NCBI GenBank assembly: GCA_937870605.1
Contig: CALMZW010000173.1
Location: forward strand, 1-6,574
Direction: 5' to 3'
DNA from: an uncultured Synergistaceae bacterium
Lineage (GTDB): Bacteria; Synergistota; Synergistia; Synergistales; Aminobacteriaceae
Length of the DNA stretch: 6,574 bases
Shown here one piece after another: positions 1-6,080 of this stretch. The notes beneath the pieces were generated by a model. That model searched no databases and was not told where the DNA came from. It saw nothing but the letters and a program-made list of their open reading frames with translations. Positions within the stretch are counted from its first letter, which is position 1, and every line of letters begins with the position of its first letter. The translations under genes were made by a program, and so were the position numbers.

Positions 1-2247
1 GCCGAGTGGAGGCGGAAGGAGGATCTCTCCGGCGCGTCGCCGTTCCGCTTCTGCTTCCGGCTGGAAGAGCCCGGCGACGGAGACGGAGAGCAGTGGCGCG
101 TCGCGTGCCTGCTCCAGCCGAAGGCGGAGCAGAGCCTGCTGTTTTCCGTTTCGGACCTGTGGAGGAACGAGGCGTCCGTTCTCCGGCAGGCCGGGCGCTT
201 CGGCGATCCCCGGGAGTTCGTCCTGTCGGCGCTCGGCCGGGCGGCGGCGCTGTGTCCGTCTGTCGAGGAGGGGCTGAAGGCCGGCGTTCCCGGCGACTTC
301 ACGCTCGACGGAGCCGGTGCGCTCGAATTCCTTCGCGATCACGCGCCCGCGCTCCACGGGGCCGGGTTTTCGGTCTTCCTTCCGTCGTGGTGGGTGCGCG
401 GCGCCGGGCCCTCTCCGCGCCTGAAGCCGGTCGCGAGGTCGTCCCGTTCGGAGGGTTCGGGGGAGCTGTCGCTCGAATCGGTCGTCGAGTTCGACTACCG
501 GGTGACGATCGGCGACGAGGAACTTTCGCCGGAGGAACTCCGCTCCATCGTGAAGCTCAAGACGCCGTTCGTGAAGCTGCGCGGCCGGTGGATGCAGGTC
601 GACCGGGAACGGCTTCAGTCGTGCGCGCGTTTTCTGGAGCGCATGCCGTCGGGATCGAAGACGGGGCGGGAACTGCTGTTTTCGGCGCTCGGAGCGTCCG
701 GCGACGACGAGGACGATCCGGTCCGGGGAGCGGTCCTCGTCGGGGAATTCGGGGATCTCCTGAAACGGCTCGCCGACGCGCGCCCCGATCCGCTTCCCGC
801 GCCCGCGGGGCTGAACGGGACGCTGCGGGAGTACCAGTCGCGCGGCTACTCCTGGCTCGCGTTCCTGCGGAAGTGGAGGCTCGGGGCGTGTCTCGCGGAC
901 GACATGGGGCTCGGCAAGACGATCCAGGCGCTCGCGCTCGTCCAGCGGGAGCGCGAGAACGGCGAGACGCGGCCGGTCCTTCTCGTGTGCCCGACGTCGG
1001 TGATCAACAACTGGCGCCGCGAGGCGGAGCGGTTCGCGCCCGGTCTTCCCGTGACGATTCATCACGGCGCGACGCGGCGGAAGAAGGGGTTTGAAAAGCT
1101 CGCGGAGTCGAGCGCGATCGTCGTGTCGAGCTACGCGCTGCTCCAGCGGGACGCCGCGCTCATGGCGCCCGTGAGGTGGGCCGGGATCATCCTCGACGAG
1201 GCGCAGAACGTCAAGAACCCGGACGCGAAGCAGTCGCGGGCCGTCCGGTCGCTGGAGGCGGACTACCGCATCGCGCTCACGGGGACGCCGGTCGAGAATC
1301 ACGTCGGAGACCTGTGGGCGCTGATGGACTTCCTCAACCCGGGGCTTCTCGGGAGCCGAAGCTCGTTCGACCGGAGGTTCCTGAACCCGATCCGCCGCTC
1401 CGGCGACGCGGAGGCCGCCGCGAGGCTGAAGCGCCTGACCGCGCCGTTCATCCTGCGCCGGCTCAAGTCGGACAAGGCGATCATCTCGGACCTTCCCGAC
1501 AAGATCGAGATGAAGACCTACTGCACGCTGACGAAGGAACAGGCGACGCTCTACGCCGCCGTCCTCGCGGACCTCGAAGAGCGGCTTTCCCGCACGGAGG
1601 GCATGGATCGCAGGGGGCTCGTCCTCGCAACGCTTCTGCGGCTCAAGCAGGTATGCAACCATCCGGCCCAGTTCGCCGCGGACGGCTCGGGGCTCGAAGG
1701 GCGCTCCGGCAAGCTCCGGCGGCTCGTCGAAATGCTCGAAGAGGCCCGGGAGACCGACGGCCGGACGCTTGTCTTCACGCAGTTCGCCGAGATGGGGGAG
1801 CTGCTGAAAACGTATCTCCAGGAGTACTTCTGCGAGGAGGTCTTCCTGATCCACGGAGGCGTCGCCCGGAAGAAGCGCGACGAAATGATCGCCCGCTTCC
1901 AGGAGGACGCGCGCGCGCCGCACGTCTTCGTGCTCTCGCTGAAGGCCGGGGGATCGGGGATCAACCTGACGCGGGCCGACCGGGTCATCCACTACGACCG
2001 GTGGTGGAACCCGGCGGTCGAGAACCAGGCCACGGACCGGGCGTACCGGATCGGGCAGACGAAAAATGTCCAGGTGTTCAAATACCTGGTCGCCGGAACG
2101 CTCGAGGAGAAGATCGACCGGATGATCGAACGCAAGTCGGCTGTCGCGGAGAGCGTCGTCGGCGCCGGAGAGAACTGGATCACAGAGCTTTCGGACGGCG
2201 AATTGCTCGACGTCGTCCGGCTGGAGACGGAGGCGACGGGGGAATGA
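1..2247 (+). CDS. SNF2/Rad54-family DEAD/DEAH-box ATPase, 5' partial
   Basis: The frame is open from base 1 to a TGA at 2245-2247, giving 748 residues with no visible start, so the N-terminus lies upstream. Numbering from the first visible codon, the Walker A motif DMGLGKT is at 301-307, the DEAQ box at 399-402 and LTGTP (motif III) at 426-430. The second RecA-like lobe follows, with LSLKAGGSGINLT at 645-657 and the arginine-finger motif DRAYRIGQ at 679-686. This set defines an SNF2-type double-stranded DNA translocase, with both ATPase lobes intact. Residues 1 to about 265 precede the motor and resemble the SNF2-associated N-terminal region of bacterial family members such as Bacillus YwqA, which are around 900 residues or more, so roughly 150-300 residues are probably missing here. 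SNF2 enzymes use ATP to move along DNA and remodel protein-DNA complexes; the substrate of this bacterial branch is not established. The stop overlaps the start of the SWIM protein by four bases, implying coupled translation. The family assignment is very secure; the cellular role is not. Confidence 0.95.
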   Translation, partial: AEWRRKEDLSGASPFRFCFRLEEPGDGDGEQWRVACLLQPKAEQSLLFSVSDLWRNEASVLRQAGRFGDPREFVLSALGRAAALCPSVEEGLKAGVPGDFTLDGAGALEFLRDHAPALHGAGFSVFLPSWWVRGAGPSPRLKPVARSSRSEGSGELSLESVVEFDYRVTIGDEELSPEELRSIVKLKTPFVKLRGRWMQVDRERLQSCARFLERMPSGSKTGRELLFSALGASGDDEDDPVRGAVLVGEFGDLLKRLADARPDPLPAPAGLNGTLREYQSRGYSWLAFLRKWRLGACLADDMGLGKTIQALALVQRERENGETRPVLLVCPTSVINNWRREAERFAPGLPVTIHHGATRRKKGFEKLAESSAIVVSSYALLQRDAALMAPVRWAGIILDEAQNVKNPDAKQSRAVRSLEADYRIALTGTPVENHVGDLWALMDFLNPGLLGSRSSFDRRFLNPIRRSGDAEAAARLKRLTAPFILRRLKSDKAIISDLPDKIEMKTYCTLTKEQATLYAAVLADLEERLSRTEGMDRRGLVLATLLRLKQVCNHPAQFAADGSGLEGRSGKLRRLVEMLEEARETDGRTLVFTQFAEMGELLKTYLQEYFCEEVFLIHGGVARKKRDEMIARFQEDARAPHVFVLSLKAGGSGINLTRADRVIHYDRWWNPAVENQATDRAYRIGQTKNVQVFKYLVAGTLEEKIDRMIERKSAVAESVVGAGENWITELSDGELLDVVRLETEATGE

Positions 2248-3095
2248 GCCGGGATTTCGGGTGGAACGACGGATACTACACGCCCGCTCCGCCGATCGCG
2301 GTTTCGGGCGGCATCAAGGCGGCGAACGCACGCGGGGCGTTCGCGAAGAACTGGTGGGGGCGGCGCTGGATCCAGGCGCTCGAGAGCTTCCGCATCGGCG
2401 CTCGGTTGCAGCGGGGCCGGAGCTACGCGCGATCGGGGCAGGTGATCGGCCTCGACATCGGCGTCGGCCGCGTGACCGCCCGCGTCCAGGGGTCTCGCCG
2501 GACGCCCTACGACGTCGAAATCCGCATGCGGCCCTATACGGACGCGCAGTGGGAGCGGATCGCCGGGGCGCTCGCGGGGCAACCATGGAATCTGGCCCGC
2601 CTGCTCGGCGGCGAGATGCCCGAAGGGCTCGAGGAGCTTCTCGCGAAGATCGGCCTTCCGCTCTTCCCGACCGAATACGGCGACCTCGTCACGGACTGTT
2701 CCTGCCCCGACGTCTCCAACCCGTGCAAGCACATCGCGGCCGTCTTCTACATCATGGCGGAGGCGTTCGACGCCGACCCCTTCCTGTTGCTGCGCCTGCG
2801 CGGACGCGACCGCGACGCGCTCCTGGAATATCTCGCTCCGGCCGCCGCGGAGCAGGAGCGGGAGGCGCCGCCGGAACCAGAACCGCTGCCGGCGGACGCC
2901 GCGCTCTTCTGGGGCGACGCGGGCGACGGGCGGTCCGCGCCGCTTCCGGAAGAACCGTGCGGCCTTCCGGCCGCGCCCGCCCCCGCCCCGGCCGCCGGAC
3001 GTCTCGGGCCGCCTCCCTTCTGGCGCGGGGAGAGGCCGTTCCTCGCGTGCATGGACGAAATATGCCGCGCGGCGGCGAAGCGGGCGCAGGAGTGA
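2244..3095 (+). CDS. SWIM zinc-finger protein, partner of the SNF2 ATPase
   Basis: This gene encodes 283 residues. The ATG overlaps the helicase stop as ATGA, and this start is chosen because the protein begins at a plausible conserved N-terminus and the overlap is a classic coupling arrangement. The SWIM motif CxCx6CxH is complete: Cys152, Cys154, Cys161 and His163, within DCSCPDVSNPCKH, followed by a hydrophobic helix. SWIM domains bind zinc and are thought to contact DNA or protein partners. The N-terminal part carries the aromatic stretch KNWWGRRWIQAL (35-46), typical of bacterial SWIM proteins encoded beside SNF2 ATPases (compare Bacillus ywqA-ywqB). Residues about 200-260 form a low-complexity linker rich in Pro, Ala and Glu, then a short ordered-looking tail with PPFWRGERPFL (257-267) and a basic C-terminal helix. 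No signal peptide or membrane segment is seen, so it should be cytoplasmic. The inferred role is an accessory or targeting subunit for the upstream ATPase; the exact function of such pairs is unknown. Confidence 0.92.
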   Translation: MSRDFGWNDGYYTPAPPIAVSGGIKAANARGAFAKNWWGRRWIQALESFRIGARLQRGRSYARSGQVIGLDIGVGRVTARVQGSRRTPYDVEIRMRPYTDAQWERIAGALAGQPWNLARLLGGEMPEGLEELLAKIGLPLFPTEYGDLVTDCSCPDVSNPCKHIAAVFYIMAEAFDADPFLLLRLRGRDRDALLEYLAPAAAEQEREAPPEPEPLPADAALFWGDAGDGRSAPLPEEPCGLPAAPAPAPAAGRLGPPPFWRGERPFLACMDEICRAAAKRAQE

Positions 3096-3122
3096 CGGAA
3101 CGGCCGCGACATAGTGTACAAT
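3092..3122 (+). promoter_or_regulatory. Weak candidate sigma-70 promoter for pepT
   Basis: TACAAT at 3117-3122 matches the -10 consensus at five of six positions. The best -35 candidate is GTGACG at 3092-3097, four of six, with a long 19-base spacer and overlapping the end of the SWIM gene. Two copies of TGTAC (3115-3119 and 3122-3126) overlap the -10 box. Transcription from here would give a leader of about 115 bases before pepT. The call is tentative because the spacer is poor; read-through from the upstream genes is an alternative. Confidence 0.35.
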
Positions 3123-3230
3123 GTACGGGGCAATATGCCGACGGCACGCGGTTTCGGAGGTCGTTTCCGCGCTTCGCCTCCCTTCGCGCGGGACCGTCGG
3201 AGGAGAGCGTCACGAGTTGAATTCGACAAA

Positions 3231-3240
3231 AGGAGAAGGA
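3231..3240 (+). promoter_or_regulatory. Ribosome binding site of pepT
   Basis: AGGAGAAGGA contains AGGAG ending 9 bases before the ATG at 3245, and a second purine core, AAGGA, ending 4 bases before it. AGGAG at 9 bases is the better-placed core. It fixes the pepT start, which also agrees with the usual peptidase T N-terminus. Confidence 0.8.
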
Positions 3241-3244
3241 TCGC

Positions 3245-4468
3245 ATGAGCACCGCACTGGAACGTTTCCTGCGCTACACGACATTCAGCACGCAGTCGGT
3301 CGAGAAGACCGGCAAAGTCCCCAGTTCCGAGGGGCAGATGGTCTTCGCGAAGGCCGTCGCGAAGGAGCTCGAGGAGCTGGGGCTTTCGGACGTCCGCGTC
3401 GACGAACACGCCTACGTCACCGCGACGCTGCCCGCGAACACCGACAGGAAGATCCCGACGATCGGCTTCAACGCGCACCTCGACACCGCGCTCGAAGTGA
3501 CGGGCGCGAACGTCAAGGCCCGGGTCGTGCATTACGAGGGCGGCGACATCGTCCTCAACGAATCGCTCGGCGTCGTCATGTCGCCCGTCGACTTCCCCGA
3601 CCTGAACGACTACGTCGGCCAGGACATCGTCGTAACGGACGGAACGACGCTTCTCGGCTCGGATGACAAGGCCGGAATGGCCGCGATCATGGGCGCGGTC
3701 GATCACCTCGTCCATCACCCGGAGATCAAGCACGGCGCCGTCAAGGTCTCCTTCACGCCGGACGAAGAGATCGGACACGGCGCGAGCCTTCTCGACATCG
3801 AGGCCTTCGGCGCGGACTTCGCCTACACGGTCGACGCGGGCCCCGTCGGCCAGATCAACTACGAGACGTTCAACGCCGCGCGCGCGGACATTAAAGTCCA
3901 CGGCCGCGCCGTGCATCCGGGAACGTCAAAGGACAAGATGCTCAACGCGACGCTGCTCGGAACGGAGCTTCTCGCGCTGCTGCCGCCCGCCGAGACGCCG
4001 TCGCACACCGAGAAGTACGAAGGCTTCTACCACGTCACCTCGTTCAAGGGCGCCGTCGAGGAGGCGACCGTGTCGCTTATCGTCCGCGACCACGACCGGA
4101 CGAAGTTCGCGCAGCGCAAGGAGTTCATGAAGCGCGCCGTGAAGTGGATGCAGGACAAGTACGGCGCGGATCGGTTCGAGCTGGAGCTGTCCGACACCTA
4201 CTACAACATGCGCGACGTTCTCGAAAAGCACATGCACATCGTCGAGACGGCCACGCAGGCGATGGAGGCTCTGGGCATCACGCCGAAGATCGTCCCGATC
4301 CGCGGCGGCACCGACGGCTCGCAGCTGACGTACCGCGGGCTTCCCTGCCCGAACATCTTCTACGGCGGACACAACGCGCACGGCAAGTTCGAATTCCTGC
4401 CCGTCCCGTCGCTGGAAAAGTCCGTCAAGGTCATCCTGAAGATCCTCGACATCTACGCGTCGAAGTAG
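3245..4468 (+). CDS. pepT: Peptidase T, tripeptide aminopeptidase (M20B)
   Basis: This 407-residue protein has the normal full length for peptidase T, a cytoplasmic zinc aminopeptidase that removes the N-terminal residue of tripeptides in the last steps of peptide use. All expected M20 residues are visible: His78 and Asp80 in NAHLDTA (metal ligand and the aspartate that orients the ligand), bridging Asp140 in LLGSDDKAG, general base Glu174 and ligand Glu175 in TPDEEIGHG, ligand Asp197 in TVDAGP, and the final ligand His379 in GGHNAHGKFEF. The central dimerisation or lid domain spans roughly 207-320 and includes RAVHPGTSKDKMLNA (221-235). IRGGTDGS (352-359) matches a conserved substrate-pocket loop. 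The ATG is preceded by a good ribosome binding site. The gene stands alone: 149 bases separate it from the SWIM gene, and a strong terminator begins 27 bases after its stop. PepB or a generic M20 dipeptidase is less likely because the alignment of key residue spacing with PepT is close. Confidence 0.97.
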   Translation: MSTALERFLRYTTFSTQSVEKTGKVPSSEGQMVFAKAVAKELEELGLSDVRVDEHAYVTATLPANTDRKIPTIGFNAHLDTALEVTGANVKARVVHYEGGDIVLNESLGVVMSPVDFPDLNDYVGQDIVVTDGTTLLGSDDKAGMAAIMGAVDHLVHHPEIKHGAVKVSFTPDEEIGHGASLLDIEAFGADFAYTVDAGPVGQINYETFNAARADIKVHGRAVHPGTSKDKMLNATLLGTELLALLPPAETPSHTEKYEGFYHVTSFKGAVEEATVSLIVRDHDRTKFAQRKEFMKRAVKWMQDKYGADRFELELSDTYYNMRDVLEKHMHIVETATQAMEALGITPKIVPIRGGTDGSQLTYRGLPCPNIFYGGHNAHGKFEFLPVPSLEKSVKVILKILDIYASK

Positions 4469-4495
4469 ACAGGGATATCCGGTTTTCGCGACTGA

Positions 4496-4534
4496 GGGGC
4501 GCCGGCCGTTCTTTCGACCGGCGCCCCTTTTTTT
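4496..4534 (+). terminator. Intrinsic terminator after pepT
   Basis: A perfect 10-base-pair GC stem (GGGGCGCCGG at 4496-4505 with CCGGCGCCCC at 4518-4527) encloses a 12-base loop that can add two more pairs beyond one mismatch. It is followed directly by seven T residues (4528-4534). The T run lies only on the + strand exit side, so it should stop transcription coming from pepT and insulate the following toxin-antitoxin promoter. Confidence 0.93.
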
Positions 4535-4551
4535 GATCGCCGTAATCACGT

Positions 4552-4580
4552 TTGACGTTATTCACGCACCGCGGTATTAT
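4552..4580 (+). promoter_or_regulatory. Sigma-70-type promoter of higBA
   Basis: TTGACG (4552-4557, five of six) and TATTAT (4575-4580, five of six) are separated by the optimal 17 bases, in an AT-rich island between GC-rich genes. A start about seven bases after the -10 box falls at or next to 4587, the A of the toxin ATG. This is the strongest promoter by eye in the window. Confidence 0.85.
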
Positions 4581-4587
4581 AGCGTCA
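4553..4587 (+). promoter_or_regulatory. Candidate HigA operator (inverted repeat over the promoter)
   Basis: TGACGTTAT (4553-4561) and ATAGCGTCA (4579-4587) are inverted repeats matching at eight of nine positions. One arm lies in the -35 element and the other covers the end of the -10 element and the expected start point. A perfect 8-base palindrome, ACCGCGGT (4568-4575), lies nearly at the centre. HigA antitoxins are known to bind palindromes in their own promoter and repress it, so occupancy here would block RNA polymerase. Which of the two palindromes is the true site cannot be told from sequence. Confidence 0.55.
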
Positions 4588-4865
4588 TGATCGTTTCATT
4601 CAAAGACCGGGATACCGAACGACTCGCCCGAGGGAAACGCGTGCGGCGATTCGTGAACATCGAGTCTGTTGCGCGACGCAAGATCCGGCAGCTCGAGATC
4701 GCCGGATCTTTGAACGATCTGCGCGTTCCGCCCGGCAATCGGCTCGAAGAGCTTGCGGGCGACCGCAGGGGACAACACAGCATTCGCGTTAATGACCGGT
4801 ATCGCGTGTGCTTCCGGTGGACGATCGCGGGTGCGGAAGACGTCGAGATAACGGACTATCACTAG
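4587..4865 (+). CDS. higB: HigB toxin, RelE-superfamily ribosome-dependent mRNase
   Basis: This 92-residue protein has the usual length of HigB (plasmid maintenance killer family). HigB binds the ribosomal A site and cleaves mRNA during translation, slowing growth when its antitoxin is lost. Diagnostic features are the N-terminal MIVSFKDRDTERL, a basic helical middle (residues 17-36), the PPGNRLEELAGDRRGQHSIRV segment (48-68) with strand RYRVCFRW (71-78), and the C-terminal ITDYH. Asp90-Tyr91-His92 match catalytic positions described for Proteus HigB. An upstream TTG at 4533 would extend the frame, but it lies within the pepT terminator T run and upstream of the promoter, so the ATG at 4587 is preferred. 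No Shine-Dalgarno precedes it, and translation is probably leaderless. The toxin-first order, typical of higBA, leaves 15 bases before higA. The coding composition is somewhat less GC-rich than the flanking helicase and pepT genes, compatible with horizontal acquisition. Confidence 0.94.
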   Translation: MIVSFKDRDTERLARGKRVRRFVNIESVARRKIRQLEIAGSLNDLRVPPGNRLEELAGDRRGQHSIRVNDRYRVCFRWTIAGAEDVEITDYH

Positions 4866-4875
4866 AAGGAGGTGA
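4866..4875 (+). promoter_or_regulatory. Strong ribosome binding site of higA
   Basis: AAGGAGGTGA is complementary to the 16S 3' end over its full length, and the AGGAGG core ends eight bases before the ATG at 4881. This decides for the ATG over an in-frame GTG at 4872, which lies inside the site itself. Confidence 0.88.
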
Positions 4876-4880
4876 CGGCC

Positions 4881-5204
4881 ATGACCGGACCCGGGCCGGT
4901 GACTCCCGGCGAACTTTTGCTTGAGGAGTTTCTGAAACCCATGGGAATATCGCAATATCGTCTCGCCAAGGAGATTTCGGTTCCCGCGCAGCGCATCAGC
5001 GAGATCGTCTCCGGAAAACGCGCGATCACCGCGGATACGGACCTGCGTCTGTGCCGGTTTTTCGGGCTGTCGAACGGCTACTGGCTTCGCGCGCAGGCGG
5101 CGCACGACACGGAGGTCGCCGAAGTCACGCTCGCGAAGACGCTGAAGAAGATCAGGCCGTGGTCGCAGTCGCAGGCCCAGGCGTCGATGGAGCACACGGC
5201 CTGA
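4881..5204 (+). CDS. higA: HigA antitoxin, XRE-family helix-turn-helix regulator
   Basis: This 107-residue protein has the HigA/VapI layout. It has an N-terminal TPGELLLEEFL helix (8-18), a helix-turn-helix covering about 24-45 (SQYRLAKEISVPAQRISEIVSG), then the signature KRAITADTDLRLCRFFGLSNGYWL (46-69). The C-terminal part (about 72-107) carries a Glu/Lys-containing helix and a polar Gln/Ser-rich tail. HigA binds and neutralises HigB and represses the higBA promoter through its helix-turn-helix. The gene follows higB by 15 bases with an excellent ribosome binding site, so it should be translated more efficiently than the toxin from the same message. No intrinsic terminator is seen after it; the next gene has its own promoter. 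The family is certain; pairing with the adjacent toxin is inferred from order and spacing. Confidence 0.95.
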   Translation: MTGPGPVTPGELLLEEFLKPMGISQYRLAKEISVPAQRISEIVSGKRAITADTDLRLCRFFGLSNGYWLRAQAAHDTEVAEVTLAKTLKKIRPWSQSQAQASMEHTA

Positions 5205-5269
5205 CGATGTGTTCCTTTCGCGCCGGGGGTGCTGTCCGCCCCAGGACGCGTCGATTGTGGAGATTTCGC

Positions 5270-5299
5270 TTGCGGAACCGCCGTCGGAGGCCGTATAGT
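5270..5299 (+). promoter_or_regulatory. Sigma-70-type promoter of the exoD-like gene
   Basis: TTGCGG (5270-5275) and TATAGT (5294-5299) are 18 bases apart. The expected start near 5306 gives a leader of about 40 bases before the GTG at 5346. The element lies in the 141-base gap after higA and argues against any start codon further upstream for the following gene. Confidence 0.6.
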
Positions 5300-5345
5300 C
5301 GTATCGCGTTTCAAATACAGATTTCTTTTCGCGGGGGATGAAAGC

Positions 5346-6038
5346 GTGCCACGAATTTCCGACGAATCACGGGGGAAGCATCCGGATTCTCCGGCCCGGC
5401 CCGGGCGGGAGGAAGCGCAGAGCGGCTCCATCGGCGCGAAGCTCGATATGGTGATCGACACGTTGCCGCCGGGGAGGGTGACGCTGGCCGAAATCCGCGA
5501 TCTCGTCGGGCAGGACGGCCTTCTGATCCTCTCGGCGTTTCTCACGATCGTCTTCCTGGTTCCCGTTTCGATCCCGGGCGTCAGCACCGTCTTCGGCGCG
5601 GCGATCCTGCTGATCGGCGTCAGCCGCCTCCTCGGGCGCAGCCTGTGGCTGCCCGAGCGCATCGCGCAGCGCACCCTGCCCGCGGACAAGATCCGCGCGG
5701 CGATCGAAAAAGGCGCGAAATGGCTTCATTCGCTGGAGCGCGTGAGCCGCCCCCAACGGATGGGCGGCCTCGTGACGTCGCCGCTTGCGAACACGGTGAA
5801 CAACTGCGCGATGATCGCGGGAGCGCTCCTTCTCATGGCCCCGTTCGGCCTGATCCCGTTCAGCAACACGCTGCCCGCGCTCGCCCTGCTGTTTTTCGCA
5901 ATCGGGCTCTTGCAGTCCGACGGCCTGTACATCCTGTACGGACACCTTCTCAACGTCGTCACGGTCGTCTATTTCGCCGTCCTGATCCTCGGAGGCGGCG
6001 TCGCCATCCGCGAAGCGTTCCGGCATTTCGCGGGCTGA
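5346..6038 (+). CDS. exoD: ExoD-family (exopolysaccharide synthesis) membrane protein
   Basis: The protein is 230 residues from a GTG preceded by GGGGGA (5333-5338) with seven bases of spacing. The frame is open upstream, to an ATG at 5229, but that lies before the promoter; an internal ATG at 5448 would remove only polar residues and is an alternative. Residues 1-30 are hydrophilic. From about 33 on it resembles ExoD: TLAEIRDLVGQDG (46-58), a hydrophobic segment with VPVSIPGVSTVFGAAILLIG (72-91), LLGRSLWLPERI (95-106), then hydrophobic segments near 153-170, 174-190 and 201-219. It is thus an inner-membrane protein with about four or five helices. ExoD was named for a role in exopolysaccharide production and alkaline tolerance in rhizobia; its biochemical activity is unknown, and no polysaccharide genes are visible here. 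It may be read through into the regulator 42 bases downstream. Confidence 0.88.
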   Translation: MPRISDESRGKHPDSPARPGREEAQSGSIGAKLDMVIDTLPPGRVTLAEIRDLVGQDGLLILSAFLTIVFLVPVSIPGVSTVFGAAILLIGVSRLLGRSLWLPERIAQRTLPADKIRAAIEKGAKWLHSLERVSRPQRMGGLVTSPLANTVNNCAMIAGALLLMAPFGLIPFSNTLPALALLFFAIGLLQSDGLYILYGHLLNVVTVVYFAVLILGGGVAIREAFRHFAG

Positions 6039-6066
6039 GCCGGTTTCGTCGGGAACGTCGCCGCTC

Positions 6067-6075
6067 AAGGGGGAG
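6067..6075 (+). promoter_or_regulatory. Ribosome binding site of the XRE-cupin regulator
   Basis: AAGGGGGAG ends five bases before the ATG at 6081. It supports this start over the in-frame ATG three codons later at 6090. Confidence 0.65.
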
Positions 6076-6080
6076 CTTGC

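Noticed and set aside
6..1094. Long open + strand frame over the start of the helicase
   Set aside because: It encodes an Arg/Ala/Gly-rich product without domains, while the overlapping frame carries the SNF2 protein. Long shadow frames are expected at this GC content.
1176..2243. In-frame upstream extension of the SWIM gene through the helicase
   Set aside because: The extension is Arg/Pro-rich low-complexity sequence over conserved SNF2 motifs. The SWIM family start fits the ATG at 2244.
3151..3193. GC hairpins in the pepT leader as a terminator or riboswitch
   Set aside because: Only stems of four to five pairs can be drawn, with large loops and no T run. This is not enough to call a structured RNA.
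2747..3916. 389-codon open frame on the minus strand over the SWIM tail, the intergenic region and pepT
   Set aside because: It is antisense to two well-supported genes and shows no domain. Its composition matches the complement of biased GC-rich codons.
4473..4480. Short palindrome just after pepT
   Set aside because: It is a simple eight-base palindrome with no positional logic next to a clear terminator, and is likely chance.
4533..4586. TTG start extending HigB by 18 residues
   Set aside because: It begins within the terminator T run and upstream of the promoter, has no ribosome binding site, and would exceed the normal HigB length.
5229..5345. ATG start extending the ExoD-like protein by 39 residues
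   Set aside because: It lies upstream of the likely promoter at 5270-5299, and the added residues do not resemble the family. The GTG at 5346 has a ribosome binding site.
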